A DNA stretch of 64,000 nucleotides, taken from assembly GCA_964487255.1 (NCBI GenBank), contig CAZAQV010000021.1:1-64000 (forward strand). Direction: 5' to 3'. The notes beneath the pieces are model-generated. The model was given only the letters and a program-made list of their open reading frames with translations. It was not told the DNA's origin and did not search any database. This document shows, one piece after another, positions 42,696 to 51,600 of this stretch (position 1 is the first letter of the stretch; every line of letters starts with the position of its first letter). The position numbers were made by a program, and so were the translations under genes. This DNA is from CAZAQV01 sp964487255. GTDB lineage: Bacteria; Myxococcota_A; Polyangia; Polyangiales; CAZAQV01.

Positions 42696-43853
42696 TCATC
42701 TGGCGGCGTTCAGCGCCTGTTGTAGGTCGTTTTGCAGGTCGACCACCGACTCGATTCCAACGGAAATGCGAATCAGGCCGTCCACAATGCCGAGCGCGTC
42801 ACGGATCTCCTTGGGCACCGACCCATGGGTCATGATCGCGGGATGCTCGATCAGTGACTCGACTCCGCCCAAGCTTTCCGCGCAAGCGAAGAGCTTGACC
42901 GCTCGCAAGAACTTGTCCGCGGCCTCGAAACCATCGGCGAGGACAAAGGAGATCATCCCTCCCGGACGTCGCATCTGTTTCTTCGCCAATGTCGCTTGTG
43001 GGTGACTGCCTAGCCCGGGGTAGTAGACCTTGGAGACCTGCGACTGCTCGGAGAGCCACGAAGCCAAGTGCTCGGCGTTGTCGACATGTCGGTCGATGCG
43101 CACGGCGAGCGTCTTAACCCCGCGAAGCGTCATAAAGCAGTCAAACGGTGCGGGCACTGCGCCGACGGCATTCTGCAAAAAGCGTAACTGCTCGTTGAGT
43201 TCGTCGTCGCTGGTGGCCAAAAATCCGCCCAGCACATCGCTGTGTCCGTTGATGTATTTGGTTGTGGAGTGCATCACGAGGTCGGCACCGAGCGACAGCG
43301 GTTGCTGCAAGTAGGGACTGGCGAAGGTATTGTCGACGGCGACACGGATTCCGCGGGCCTTCGCTCTTGTGCACACCGTCTCGATGTCGACCAACTTGAG
43401 CATCGGGTTGGTCGGGGTCTCGACCCAAACCCAGCGCGTCTTGTCTGTGCATGCGGCTTCGAAGTTGCCCGCGTCGCTGAGGTCCACCCAGCTCACTTCG
43501 ATGCCGAGCGGCTTCATGACTTTGTCGAGGATGCGAAAGGTCCCGCCGTAGACATCGTCGCAAGCGACGATGTGATCACCCGGCCGAAGCGTATGAAAGA
43601 AGGTCGTCATCGCAGCGCATCCGGAAGCAAACGCGATGCCGTGCTCAGCCCCTTCGAGAGCGGCAAGGCAGTGCTCCAGGGTGCGACGCGTCGGGTTGTC
43701 CGTGCGCGTGTATTCGTAACCTTTATGACGGCCTGGCCCATCCTGCGCATAGGTGGTCGCAAGCGAGATGGGCGTCATCACGGCGCCCGAAATCGGGTCT
43801 GGATGCTGACCGGCGTGGATCACACGCGTTTCGATAGCGCTATCTTCGTGCAT
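42696..43853 (-). CDS. PLP-dependent trans-sulfuration enzyme (cystathionine gamma-synthase/lyase type)
   Basis: 385 aa, full family length. Signature features: ETRVIHAGQHPDPISGAVMTPI, YEYTRTDNPTRRTLEHCLAALEGAEHG, TPTNPMLKLVDI, and the PLP-lysine motif LVMHSTTKYINGHSDVLGG. CGS makes cystathionine from an activated homoserine; lyases cleave it. The two cannot be told apart safely by eye, so no symbol is given. Divergent from the helicase gene. Confidence 0.9.
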   Translation of the reverse strand: MHEDSAIETRVIHAGQHPDPISGAVMTPISLATTYAQDGPGRHKGYEYTRTDNPTRRTLEHCLAALEGAEHGIAFASGCAAMTTFFHTLRPGDHIVACDDVYGGTFRILDKVMKPLGIEVSWVDLSDAGNFEAACTDKTRWVWVETPTNPMLKLVDIETVCTRAKARGIRVAVDNTFASPYLQQPLSLGADLVMHSTTKYINGHSDVLGGFLATSDDELNEQLRFLQNAVGAVPAPFDCFMTLRGVKTLAVRIDRHVDNAEHLASWLSEQSQVSKVYYPGLGSHPQATLAKKQMRRPGGMISFVLADGFEAADKFLRAVKLFACAESLGGVESLIEHPAIMTHGSVPKEIRDALGIVDGLIRISVGIESVVDLQNDLQQALNAAR

Positions 43854-43905
43854 GCAGCGTCCTTAGCACGCCCCCAGCGCGCCTCAACGCTACGATGCGC
43901 AGGTA

Positions 43906-43950
43906 GAGTCTCAATGGGAGCCGGGGGAGGTATGAGACTCGCGATGAGCG
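43906..43950. repeat. Inverted repeat shared with 38.9 kb, plus GATGAGCG box
   Basis: GAGTCTCA (43906-43913) pairs with TGAGACTC (43933-43940); 43907-43926 is the exact inverse of 38894-38913. A GATGAGCG box (43943) follows, linking this copy to the intergenic family. It lies between the divergent trans-sulfuration and helicase genes. Confidence 0.65.
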
Positions 43951-43998
43951 GTCTTCCGATTGAGGCTGCTGCCGAAATGCGTTAACGATCCGCCCCTT

Positions 43999-46050
43999 AT
44001 GATGCTCTCGGGCGACAGCGATCCGTTTACGAGAGGGCTCAACGAAGCCCAGGCCGAGGCGGTCCGTCATGACCAGGGGCCACTGTTGGTGTTGGCCGGG
44101 GCCGGAAGTGGCAAGACGCGGGTCATCACCCATCGTATGGCCCGGCTCATCTCCCGTGGTTGTCGGCCCGAGGCGATCTTGGGTGTGACATTCACCAACA
44201 AGGCCGCGGCCGAGATGCGCGAACGCATGGCACCGCTCGTCGGTAAGCAAGCGGCTGACAAGATCTGGCTCAGCACGTTTCACGCTTTTGGGCTTCGTTT
44301 TCTCTCCGAGGAACGTCACGTCTTCGGCGAAGGCGGCCGATTCGTCATCTTCGACCAGGGTGACGCGATGGGTCTCGTTCGAGACATCGTACGACGCCAC
44401 CGAATCGGAGAGCGCGGCCTCGACATCACGGCGATCCTAAGCCGTATCTCGCTTTGGAAAAACCGCTTCGTGATGCCACCGCCTGAAGCCGTCGGAGACT
44501 TCGAATACGACATCTTCGCGGCGCAGGTCATGCCGATATACCAAGAGGCGCTACGTGACATGCGTGCGGTCGACTTCGACGATTTGGTGGTGCGTCCAGC
44601 ACAGATCCTACGCGAGGATGAAACGATTCGAGACAAGTGGCAGGGTCGGTTTCGTCACTTACTCATCGACGAGTTTCAAGATACCAACCAGGCGCAGCTC
44701 GAACTCGTTCGCTTACTTACCAACGAACTTCAGAACATCTGTGTCGTGGGTGACGACGACCAATCGATCTATGGCTGGCGCGGCGCAGACGTGCAAAACA
44801 TTCTCGACTTCGAGCATCACTTCCGTGGCACCACCGTGGTCAAGCTCGAAGACAATTATCGCTCGCGTACCGCCATCGTGGAGCTCGCAAATCACGCGAT
44901 CGCTCAGTCTCGCGCCAAGCGACATCGAAAAGTTCTGCGCGCGGCGCGCGGAGCGGGAGAGACCGTGCGCCTTGCTGTTCTCGAAGATCCACTCGAGGAG
45001 GTGAAGTTCGTCGTTCGCGAAGTGCGAGACCTCTACAAGGCCGGCCGACCGCTTGCGGATATCGCCGTGCTTTACCGCTCCAATCTTCAAGCGCGCCTGC
45101 TCGAAGAAGAGCTACGCATTGAGGACATCCCCTACCGGCTACTGGGTGGCACTCAGTTCTTCGACAGGAAAGAGGTCAAAGATGGCCTCGCGTACCTGCG
45201 ACTTGTCGTCAATCCTTTCGACGAAATTGCTTTCCGACGCGTCGTCAACCACCCGCCTCGCGGCATCGGGACCACTTCGCTCGAACGCATCATCCGCTTC
45301 GCCAAGGAACGAAATCGACCACTCGCGATTGCACTCGGCGATAGCGAGCTTCAGTCCGAACTCTCAGCGCCGGCCCGAGCGGGCGCCACTGCGCTGTTTG
45401 CAGCGTTGATGGAAGCCAAGCGCGGCTTCGCTTCAGGCTCGCTGGCCGCAACGGCTCAACGTGTATTTGAGCAGGTTCGTCTTGTCGACGATTTACAAGG
45501 CCAAGGTTCGGTCGAACAGGTTCGCAAACGGCTCGACAACCTCAAGTTCGTTACCAACTCACTCGCCCGCTACGAGCAAGGCGCCGGTCGCGGCAAAGAT
45601 GACCGCGCACTCGGGACGTTTCTGCACCAGCTTGCGCTTCACAACGAACGCAGCGAAGAAGAAACAGGCGAGCGCATGACATTGTGCACGCTGCACGGCA
45701 GCAAGGGCCTCGAGTTCGGCGCGGTCTTTTTGATCGGCTGCGTGGAAGGGCAGTTGCCGCACAACCGGACACTCGATCCCAAGGTCACCGAAGCCGCTCC
45801 CACCGACGTCGAAGAAGAGCGCCGGCTATTTTACGTCGGTATCACACGCGCGCGCGACCTCCTTTACCTCACGCGCACGCGAAAACGAATGGTGCGTGGC
45901 ACGCCCCGCGCGGTTACCCCCTCTCGCTTTATCTGCGATCTTCCCGAAACGCTCGTCGAGCCGTACACGCGAGCGGACAAAGAAGTCACAACCGATACGG
46001 AAAGTGTCGGCGAAGCTCACGCGATTTTAGAGATGCTCAAGAACCTATAG
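43999..46050 (+). CDS. UvrD/PcrA/Rep-family DNA helicase
   Basis: 683 aa. Superfamily 1A motifs: AGAGSGKT (I), FTNKAAAEM (Ia), STFHAFGLRFL (Ib), IDEFQDTN (II), VGDDDQSIYGWRGA (III), DNYRSR (IV), TLHGSKGLEF (V), ERRLFYVGITRARDLL (VI). A 3'-5' helicase for repair or replication restart. The length suits Rep/PcrA better than E. coli UvrD, but orthology is not decided. Start set at the ATG at 43999; a second ATG follows directly. Confidence 0.93.
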   Translation: MMLSGDSDPFTRGLNEAQAEAVRHDQGPLLVLAGAGSGKTRVITHRMARLISRGCRPEAILGVTFTNKAAAEMRERMAPLVGKQAADKIWLSTFHAFGLRFLSEERHVFGEGGRFVIFDQGDAMGLVRDIVRRHRIGERGLDITAILSRISLWKNRFVMPPPEAVGDFEYDIFAAQVMPIYQEALRDMRAVDFDDLVVRPAQILREDETIRDKWQGRFRHLLIDEFQDTNQAQLELVRLLTNELQNICVVGDDDQSIYGWRGADVQNILDFEHHFRGTTVVKLEDNYRSRTAIVELANHAIAQSRAKRHRKVLRAARGAGETVRLAVLEDPLEEVKFVVREVRDLYKAGRPLADIAVLYRSNLQARLLEEELRIEDIPYRLLGGTQFFDRKEVKDGLAYLRLVVNPFDEIAFRRVVNHPPRGIGTTSLERIIRFAKERNRPLAIALGDSELQSELSAPARAGATALFAALMEAKRGFASGSLAATAQRVFEQVRLVDDLQGQGSVEQVRKRLDNLKFVTNSLARYEQGAGRGKDDRALGTFLHQLALHNERSEEETGERMTLCTLHGSKGLEFGAVFLIGCVEGQLPHNRTLDPKVTEAAPTDVEEERRLFYVGITRARDLLYLTRTRKRMVRGTPRAVTPSRFICDLPETLVEPYTRADKEVTTDTESVGEAHAILEMLKNL

Positions 46051-46160
46051 CGCGCGCTCTTTTACGGTCCCAGCCACAGAGCCCAGTAGCGCGCCCCCCT
46101 TAGGACCGATGCGGGCGTTTCCCTTTTCCCGCCGATCGCTTCTGCGATACCGTGCGCGGG

Positions 46161-47630
46161 ATGACCGAAGCTCACCGCACGAGTCCAGGCGCTTACCCGG
46201 CCCCGCGACCCGCACGCCAGCAAATCTTCTGCAACCGAACGCTCAACATCCGTGGTCTCAAAGCCATCGGCTTCGACATGGACTACACGCTCATTCATTA
46301 CAAGCACGAGGAGTGGGAAGCTCTGGCCTACGCCCACGTGCAGCAGCGTTTGTTGGATCGTGGTTGGCCCATCGGCGACCTTCGCTTCGATCCAATGCTC
46401 GTCACCCGCGGCCTCATCGTCGACAAAGAGCACGGCAACGTGGTGAAAGCCAACCGCTTCGGGTTTGTCAAAAAGGCCTGTCATGGCACGCGCATGCTGG
46501 ACTTCCGCGAGCTCAAAGAGCTTTACAGCCGCGTACAGATTGACCTCGGAGATGACCGCTGGCGGTTCTTGAACACCTTCTTTGGTCTCTCGGAGGCAAG
46601 CCTCTATCTCCAGGCTGTGGATCTACTCGACAAAGACGCGCTGAGCGACGAAGTTCTCGGTTACGAGGACGTCTACCGCATCATCCGCTCATGCATCGAT
46701 GAGACGCACATGGAGGGCACGCTCAAGTCCGAGATTATCGCCGATCCCGAGCGCTTCATCGACGTCGACGAAGACCTGCCACTCGCGCTACTCGACATCA
46801 AGCACGCGGGAAAGAAGATCCTCCTCATCACCAACTCAGAGTGGCACTACACGCGTCCACTCATGGAGTTCGCCTTTGACCGATACCTGCCCGGTGACAT
46901 GACTTGGAAAGACCTGTTCGACATCAAGATCGTCCAGGCACGAAAACCCAGTTTCTTTACCCAGCGCAACCCGCTCTTCGTCGTCGTTGAAGAGGAGCGC
47001 GGCCTGATGCAGCCTGCCCTTGCCTTGACGAGCGAACACGTATTCTTGGGCGGAGACGCGCGCTCGGTGGAAGCGCTTCTTGGCATCCCCGGAGAGGAAA
47101 TTCTCTACGTGGGCGACCATATGTTTTCCGACGTCAAAATCTCAAAGAGCATCAATCGCTGGCGCACCGCATTGGTCGTACGAGAGCTCGAACCCGAGCT
47201 CGAGGCGCTTGAGGACTTCAAACCGAAGCAGCGAGCGCTCTCGGAGATGATGCGCGAAAAAGACCAACTCGAGGACGAGTTCTCTCAAATCCGCCTTTCG
47301 CTTCAGCGAATCGAAAACGGCTACGGTCCACAGGTTGACTTCGAACCGCCGCTCATGCGCAAGCAGATGCAGTCGCTGCGCGCTGAGCTGGTCGAACTGG
47401 ATGCTCAAATCGCACCGCTCGCCAAAGAGGCGGGCGAAATCGTCAACACGCGCTGGGGTCCACTGATGCGCGCTGGCAATGACAAGAGTCATCTGGCGAG
47501 ACAAATCGAGCGCTATGCAGACATCTATATGTCACGGGTCTCCAATCTCCTTCGCGCAACGCCCTTCGTATACCTGCGATCGCCGCGTGGTTCGCTGCCC
47601 CACGACCACGGACCCGCAGGTGGATCATAG
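46161..47630 (+). CDS. HAD-superfamily 5'-nucleotidase (HAD-IG type)
   Basis: 489 aa. HAD motif I GFDMDYTLIHY, motif II-like LLITNSEWHYT, later KPSFF and YVGDHMFSDVKISKS (motif IV). The order matches the large HAD-IG/NT5C2-like 5'-nucleotidase family, which hydrolyses purine monophosphates. A coiled-coil region (about 365-420, EMMREKDQLEDEFSQIRLSLQRIE) lies near the C-terminus. ATG at 46161 preferred over GTG at 46152. Confidence 0.88.
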   Translation: MTEAHRTSPGAYPAPRPARQQIFCNRTLNIRGLKAIGFDMDYTLIHYKHEEWEALAYAHVQQRLLDRGWPIGDLRFDPMLVTRGLIVDKEHGNVVKANRFGFVKKACHGTRMLDFRELKELYSRVQIDLGDDRWRFLNTFFGLSEASLYLQAVDLLDKDALSDEVLGYEDVYRIIRSCIDETHMEGTLKSEIIADPERFIDVDEDLPLALLDIKHAGKKILLITNSEWHYTRPLMEFAFDRYLPGDMTWKDLFDIKIVQARKPSFFTQRNPLFVVVEEERGLMQPALALTSEHVFLGGDARSVEALLGIPGEEILYVGDHMFSDVKISKSINRWRTALVVRELEPELEALEDFKPKQRALSEMMREKDQLEDEFSQIRLSLQRIENGYGPQVDFEPPLMRKQMQSLRAELVELDAQIAPLAKEAGEIVNTRWGPLMRAGNDKSHLARQIERYADIYMSRVSNLLRATPFVYLRSPRGSLPHDHGPAGGS

Positions 47631-47717
47631 AAGGTGGCGACCGGGCGAGGCTAGATTCGCCGCCGTTCCATTCGGTAACCAAAAAACCCAATAATAACCT
47701 TAGAGAGTAAGAAAGCT

Positions 47718-47799
47718 CATGCAATCTCAGTGATTTGCATGTCGAGTACGGGGTTTTCGGCTATGACAAATGCCTTCGGTCGATAATTCGTGTTGACCG
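47718..47799 (+). promoter_or_regulatory. Hairpin leader of the RRM gene
   Basis: Two small hairpins precede the ATG at 47820: CATGCAA (47718-47724) with TTGCATG (47735-47741), and CGGTC (47777-47781) with GACCG (47795-47799). An AT-rich stretch (47680-47705, CCCAATAATAACC) just upstream could hold the promoter. RRM genes of this kind are often cold-induced with structured leaders; here this is an inference. Confidence 0.35.
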
Positions 47800-47819
47800 A
47801 CGTCAGAGAAAGAGAATCC

Positions 47820-48116
47820 ATGTCAAAGAAACTATTTGTAGGCGGCCTTGCGTGGGCAACGGATGATTCCGGGCTTCGCACGGCCTTTGAGCGCTTCGGC
47901 GAGGTTACCGACGCAAAGGTAATCACGGATCGCGACACCGGCCGTAGCCGCGGCTTTGGCTTTGTCACCTTTTCAGATGACAACGCCGGACAGCAAGCCA
48001 TTGAAGAAATGAATGGCTCCGACCTTGATGGTCGCACGCTTCGCGTTGACGAAGCGCAGGATCGCCAACGCAACGGTGGTGGCGGTGGCGGTGGAGCACG
48101 TCGCAACCGTTGGTGA
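47820..48116 (+). CDS. RRM (RNA-recognition motif) protein
   Basis: 98 aa: one RRM with RNP2 KLFVGGL (about 4-10) and RNP1 RGFGFVTF, and a short Gly-rich tail (GGGGGGGARRNRW). The small one-RRM proteins of bacteria bind RNA and are often cold-inducible. ATG at 47820 chosen (the frame starts at 47790). It stands alone with a strong terminator after it. Confidence 0.93.
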   Translation: MSKKLFVGGLAWATDDSGLRTAFERFGEVTDAKVITDRDTGRSRGFGFVTFSDDNAGQQAIEEMNGSDLDGRTLRVDEAQDRQRNGGGGGGGARRNRW

Positions 48117-48131
48117 GCGCTGCCTCACAGT

Positions 48132-48150
48132 AATTGTCCGATGGACAATT
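48132..48150 (+). repeat. Small 8-bp hairpin between stop and terminator
   Basis: AATTGTCC pairs with GGACAATT around a 3-nt loop (GAT), 15 nt after the RRM stop and just ahead of the terminator. Possibly an mRNA-stabilising 3' structure. Confidence 0.45.
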
Positions 48151-48152
48151 CG

Positions 48153-48186
48153 AAAAGGTCGAAGGGACACCTCTTCGACCTTTTTT
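48153..48186 (+). terminator. Rho-independent terminator after the RRM gene
   Basis: AAAAGGTCGAAG pairs exactly with CTTCGACCTTTT around an 8-nt loop and is followed by further T. A textbook intrinsic terminator, and the A-rich upstream arm could let it work in reverse for the convergent arsC gene as well. Confidence 0.85.
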
Positions 48187-48207
48187 GTTTGCTTTGATCG
48201 TGTCGAA

Positions 48208-48570
48208 CTACGCTTCGAGCGAAGCAAGGAACGACTCGACCGCCTCGGTTGGACGACCGACGACCGCTCTCTTTCCGCAAACCAGGATGGGTCGCTCGAT
48301 GAGCACCGGACTCTGCGACATCGCCGAAAGGAGCGCACTTTCACTGCTCGTTTCCGATAGATTGTGTTCGGCATACGCGCTCTCCTTTGTGCGCACCAAC
48401 GCGTGCGCACCGATCTGAAGTTTGCGGAGGACCTCGTTAATTCTCCCCTCGTCGGGTCGCTCGTCCAAGTAGGCATACACCACACACACATGCCCGCTCT
48501 GCTCGACAAGGTCCTTCGCCGCCCGGGATTTACTGCACCGAGGGTTGTGCCAGAGCTCAATAAGCGCCAT
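48208..48570 (-). CDS. arsC: ArsC-family (arsenate reductase-like) protein
   Basis: 120 aa. N-terminal ELWHNPRCSKSR has the CxxS of ArsC, and VLIERPILVCGKRAVVGRP carries the Arg/Pro motifs of the second half. Thioredoxin-fold family that includes glutaredoxin-linked arsenate reductases and Spx-type regulators; the sequence looks like the YffB/ArsC branch, so arsenate activity is not certain. Start at the ATG at 48570 (the frame extends to 48624). Confidence 0.82.
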   Translation of the reverse strand: MALIELWHNPRCSKSRAAKDLVEQSGHVCVVYAYLDERPDEGRINEVLRKLQIGAHALVRTKESAYAEHNLSETSSESALLSAMSQSPVLIERPILVCGKRAVVGRPTEAVESFLASLEA

Positions 48571-48671
48571 TCGCGGACGGTAGCATATGTAGGCGGATGT
48601 GGTTTGACGATGTGTATCTCTCACACTACGTACAGCGAACTTTTAGGTCTACGCCTAGGAAGGAAGTGCCC

Positions 48672-49838
48672 ATGAAATTTGGTGTGTTGAGGAGCTTACT
48701 GACCGTCGCCGTTCTTTCATCTATGGCTTGCGCCAACGAGACGACCGACGAACTGGGAGCGGGTGGCCCAGACCTTGGCGAACCCGCTTCGTCCATGCTC
48801 CCTGCCGGGATGACCGCGCAGGAGCAGGTGGGCAAAGCCGACGGTCACGATCCTCGCGACCAGTACCCCGACTACTACGGTTTCACGCAGCCCTTCACGG
48901 ATCCAGGAGTCGTTTCCGGGGAGTTCGAAGACGCAGACGAGCTGCTCATTGGTTGGGGTTCTGGCGCGTGGGAGCTTGAGCAGTTTTTCATGGACATGCT
49001 CGCCGTTTCGGTGGGCCGAATTCCGGTGACTATCATCGTCCCCGACAGCCAGAGTGCACAGTGGATCCGCGACGATATGGCTTCGCTCGGCATCGATTCG
49101 AGTGGTGTACAGATGTTGGTCGCTCGAATCGATAGCATCTGGATGCGCGACTACGGACCGCTCGTAACACGCTCGGCCTCTGGCTACAAAGTTGTCGACC
49201 CACGCTACTACTGGGGACGTTGGTACGACGACTTGATTCCATCTTCGCTCGCCGGATACTGGCAAGAGCCGGTTTCGCGTCCACCGATCGAAATGGAGGG
49301 TGGCAACTTCCAATCTGATGGCGCAGGGCGTTGCATCACGACGGACATGCTCTACCTTCAGAACGCATCGCGTGGCTACACAGAAGCCGAGGTCGATTCG
49401 ATCTTCCAACAGTATTACGGATGCCAGACCACGACCGTTGTCCCCCGGCTGGTCGACGAGGGCACGGGCCACATCGACATGTTCGCTCACATCACCGCGC
49501 CGGGCGAGGTGCTCGTGGGTCAATACGACCCTCTGGTCGACCCTTCCAACGCCGCAGCCACCGACGAGGCCGCACGCCGCATGGCATCCGACGGCTTCAA
49601 CGTGACGCGTATTCCGATGCCTTCAAACGAAGGGCATCGCTTGTGGCGAACGTACACCAACGCCTTGGCGGTCAACGACATCGTGATGGTGCCGGTCTAC
49701 GACGAAGACCCTCGCTTCGAGCAAGAAGCTCTGACGATTTACCAGAAAGCCTACCCCAACAAGACCATCGTTCCTATCGACTCGGATGACGTGATCTATT
49801 GGTCCGGCGCGGTCCACTGCGTCACCATGACCCGGTAG
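48672..49838 (+). CDS. Secreted agmatine-deiminase/PAD-like lipoprotein
   Basis: 388 aa. Signal with lipobox VLSSMAC (Cys 20), then an acidic linker and a guanidino-modifying enzyme domain: WMRDYGP (157-163), EGGNF (209-213), GHIDMF (266-271) and the catalytic Cys near the end (GAVHCVTM, C384). The motif set fits bacterial agmatine deiminase/peptidylarginine deiminase proteins (AguA/PPAD relatives). Most agmatine deiminases are cytoplasmic; the lipobox implies a surface or periplasmic enzyme. Substrate uncertain. RBS AAGGAAG before the ATG. Confidence 0.87.
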   Translation: MKFGVLRSLLTVAVLSSMACANETTDELGAGGPDLGEPASSMLPAGMTAQEQVGKADGHDPRDQYPDYYGFTQPFTDPGVVSGEFEDADELLIGWGSGAWELEQFFMDMLAVSVGRIPVTIIVPDSQSAQWIRDDMASLGIDSSGVQMLVARIDSIWMRDYGPLVTRSASGYKVVDPRYYWGRWYDDLIPSSLAGYWQEPVSRPPIEMEGGNFQSDGAGRCITTDMLYLQNASRGYTEAEVDSIFQQYYGCQTTTVVPRLVDEGTGHIDMFAHITAPGEVLVGQYDPLVDPSNAAATDEAARRMASDGFNVTRIPMPSNEGHRLWRTYTNALAVNDIVMVPVYDEDPRFEQEALTIYQKAYPNKTIVPIDSDDVIYWSGAVHCVTMTR

Positions 49839-49999
49839 CTCCGCACAACCGACGAGGTTGTGGAGATACCACAACCCGTCGGGTGCTTCGCCTGCCTCTT
49901 TGGCTCTTCCGCTGACGCGTCATCGCGTCGATGCTTCTGCGCTCCCTGCGCACGTACGCTTACGTGGTCGTGATGAGCGTGCGTAGTCAAAGCATGCGG

Positions 50000-50099
50000 N
50001 NNNNNNNNNNNNNNNNNNNNNNNNNNNNNNNNNNNNNNNNNNNNNNNNNNNNNNNNNNNNNNNNNNNNNNNNNNNNNNNNNNNNNNNNNNNNNNNNNNN
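50000..50099. other. Scaffold gap (100 N)
   Basis: Exactly 100 N. The left flank is the beginning of a type-A repeat and the right flank the middle of a type-B hairpin, so the assembly broke inside the repeat array and the true distance is unknown. Confidence 0.99.
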
Positions 50100-50235
50100 A
50101 TTTGCGACTTGCAAATCCCTGAACCGAACAAACCCTAGCGAAGAGCCAAAAACGATGAGCGGTGTTTGCCGAGGTTCGGATTTGCGACTTGCAAATCCCT
50201 GAACCGAACAAACCCTAGCGAAGAGCCAAAAACGG
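50100..50235 (+). repeat. Type-B intergenic repeat, 80-bp period
   Basis: Unit: GATGAGCG, GTGTTTGCCGAGGTTCGG, hairpin GGATTTGC-GACTT-GCAAATCC (50178-50198), CTGAACCGAACAAACCC, TAGCGAAGAGCCAAAAAC. The first unit is cut by the gap; the part beginning ATTTGCGACTT recurs exactly 80 nt later. Outer GGTTC/GAACC and GTTTG/CAAAC extend the stem. Confidence 0.85.
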
Positions 50236-50386
50236 AGTGTGACGTAGCTCAAATGGGGCGGATTACCACACTGGTCTGGGCGCACGTGCTGCCCCAGAGT
50301 CCGAAAGAAGAGGCCTTCTTCGCCACAGCTTGAAACCACGGCGACAAGGTGCTGAAGTCATGGGCCCCGCCCATAGAAAGGTTCAC

Positions 50387-50866
50387 ATGCAGGTCAATAT
50401 TGGAATCAACGACGAAGATCGCCTTCAACTCTCTGAAGAACTCTCGAAGCTTCTTGCCGACAGCTACACACTCTATCTCAAGACGCACAACTATCATTGG
50501 AACGTGACCGGCCCCATGTTCACGACGCTTCACAACATGTTTGAGGAGCACTACACCGAACTTGCCGTCGCCGTCGATGACATCGCAGAGCGTATCCGCG
50601 CACTCGGTCACTATGCACCGGGTAGTTACGCCGCCTTCTCGCGCCTTTCTCAAATTGAAGAGAGCGACGAGGTGCCATCCGCAACCGATATGATCAAAGA
50701 CCTGGTCAAGGCGCACGAAACGGTGGTGCGAAGAGCTCGTCACTGCCTCGGCGCAGCCAACGAAGCCGGTGACGACGGCACGGCCGACCTTGCAACGCAA
50801 CGACTGCAACTTCATGAGAAGACAGCATGGATGCTCCGCAGTCTACTCGAAGACCAGGCCAAGTAA
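50387..50866 (+). CDS. dps: Dps-like ferritin-fold DNA-protection protein
   Basis: 159 aa. The ferroxidase-site pattern TLYLKTHNYHWNVTGPMFTTLHNMFEEHYTELAVAVDDIAERIRALG is the Dps core; Dps forms a dodecamer that stores iron using hydrogen peroxide and shields DNA. ATG at 50387 is preferred because AGAAAGG lies 6 nt ahead of it; an earlier ATG at 50360 has none. Next to alkB, 23 nt apart. Confidence 0.92.
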   Translation: MQVNIGINDEDRLQLSEELSKLLADSYTLYLKTHNYHWNVTGPMFTTLHNMFEEHYTELAVAVDDIAERIRALGHYAPGSYAAFSRLSQIEESDEVPSATDMIKDLVKAHETVVRRARHCLGAANEAGDDGTADLATQRLQLHEKTAWMLRSLLEDQAK

Positions 50867-50889
50867 GAAGCCGGGTACAGGAAGCAGGG

Positions 50890-51549
50890 ATGACGGGCTG
50901 GCAACTGTCGTTTGATCTGCCGGACATTCGCGTCAAACATCCACGCCAACTCGGGTTGGGTGCAGTTCACCTGCCTCGTTTCGCCGAACCCAACGTCGAT
51001 GACCTCATCCGCGGGATCCGCAAGGTTTTGCTACGCTCACCCTTCCGCGTCATGACAACGCCTGGAGGCAAGCTCATGTCCGCGGAGCTAAGCAGCTGCG
51101 GGGACGTGGGCTGGGTGTCGGATGACCACGGCTATCGGTACATGAGCTTCGACCCACGTACCGGCGAGCCATGGCCCAAGATACCACCTGCGTTCGCCTC
51201 CCTCGCTGCGCACGCGGCGTCCGAGGCGGGCTATGCGAACTTCAACCCCGACGCCTGCTTGATCAACCGCTACCAACCTGGCGCCAGAATGTCCCTTCAC
51301 CAGGACGCGAACGAACGCGACTTCAGTGCACCGATCGTGTCGGTATCGCTGGGTCTGCCTGGGGTCTTTTTGTGGGGTGGTGAGCGACGCTCCGACAAAC
51401 CCGCGCGAGTCGGCGTGGAGCACGGCGACGCGATCGTCTTCGGCGGCCCCTCCCGCATGAACTTTCACGGTGTCGCTCCGGTCGCTCCGGGCGAGCACCC
51501 CGTACTCGGCTCATGCCGCGTCAACCTAACGTTCCGAAAGGCACGGTGA
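50890..51549 (+). CDS. alkB: AlkB-family Fe(II)/2-oxoglutarate-dependent dioxygenase
   Basis: 219 aa. Iron-binding HQDANERD (HxD), the second histidine in MNFHGVAPV, and the 2-oxoglutarate-binding RVNLTFR Arg, all in the right order; NRYQPGARMSLHQD is the AlkB signature. It reverses 1-methyladenine and 3-methylcytosine by oxidative demethylation. RBS AGGAAG precedes the ATG at 50890. Probably co-transcribed with dps as a DNA-protection/repair pair. Confidence 0.93.
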   Translation: MTGWQLSFDLPDIRVKHPRQLGLGAVHLPRFAEPNVDDLIRGIRKVLLRSPFRVMTTPGGKLMSAELSSCGDVGWVSDDHGYRYMSFDPRTGEPWPKIPPAFASLAAHAASEAGYANFNPDACLINRYQPGARMSLHQDANERDFSAPIVSVSLGLPGVFLWGGERRSDKPARVGVEHGDAIVFGGPSRMNFHGVAPVAPGEHPVLGSCRVNLTFRKAR

Positions 51550-51600
51550 TGCTCAAAAGTGGGGGCGATCGCTGCCGCGAACAGTGGTAGGCTGCAGGCC

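Larger units (their letters stand above)
49839..50386. other. Intergenic region with repeats and scaffold gap
   Basis: 548 bp between the deiminase and dps. Contents: stem CCGACGAGGTTGTGG/CCACAACCCGTCGG (49849-49882, one bulge) right after the stop; a repeat box CTTTGGCTCTTCCG at about 49897; GATGAGCGTGCGTAG before the gap (50000-50099); two type-B repeat units after it (50100-50235); then 150 bp up to dps with a hairpin TCTGGGCGCAC/GTGCTGCCCCAGA at about 50275. No coding frame looks real. Confidence 0.7.

Noticed and set aside
33739..50235. CRISPR-like repetition
   Set aside because: Units have periods of 80-85 bp, no short uniform spacers and no cas genes; the pattern is tandem duplication of the hairpin family.
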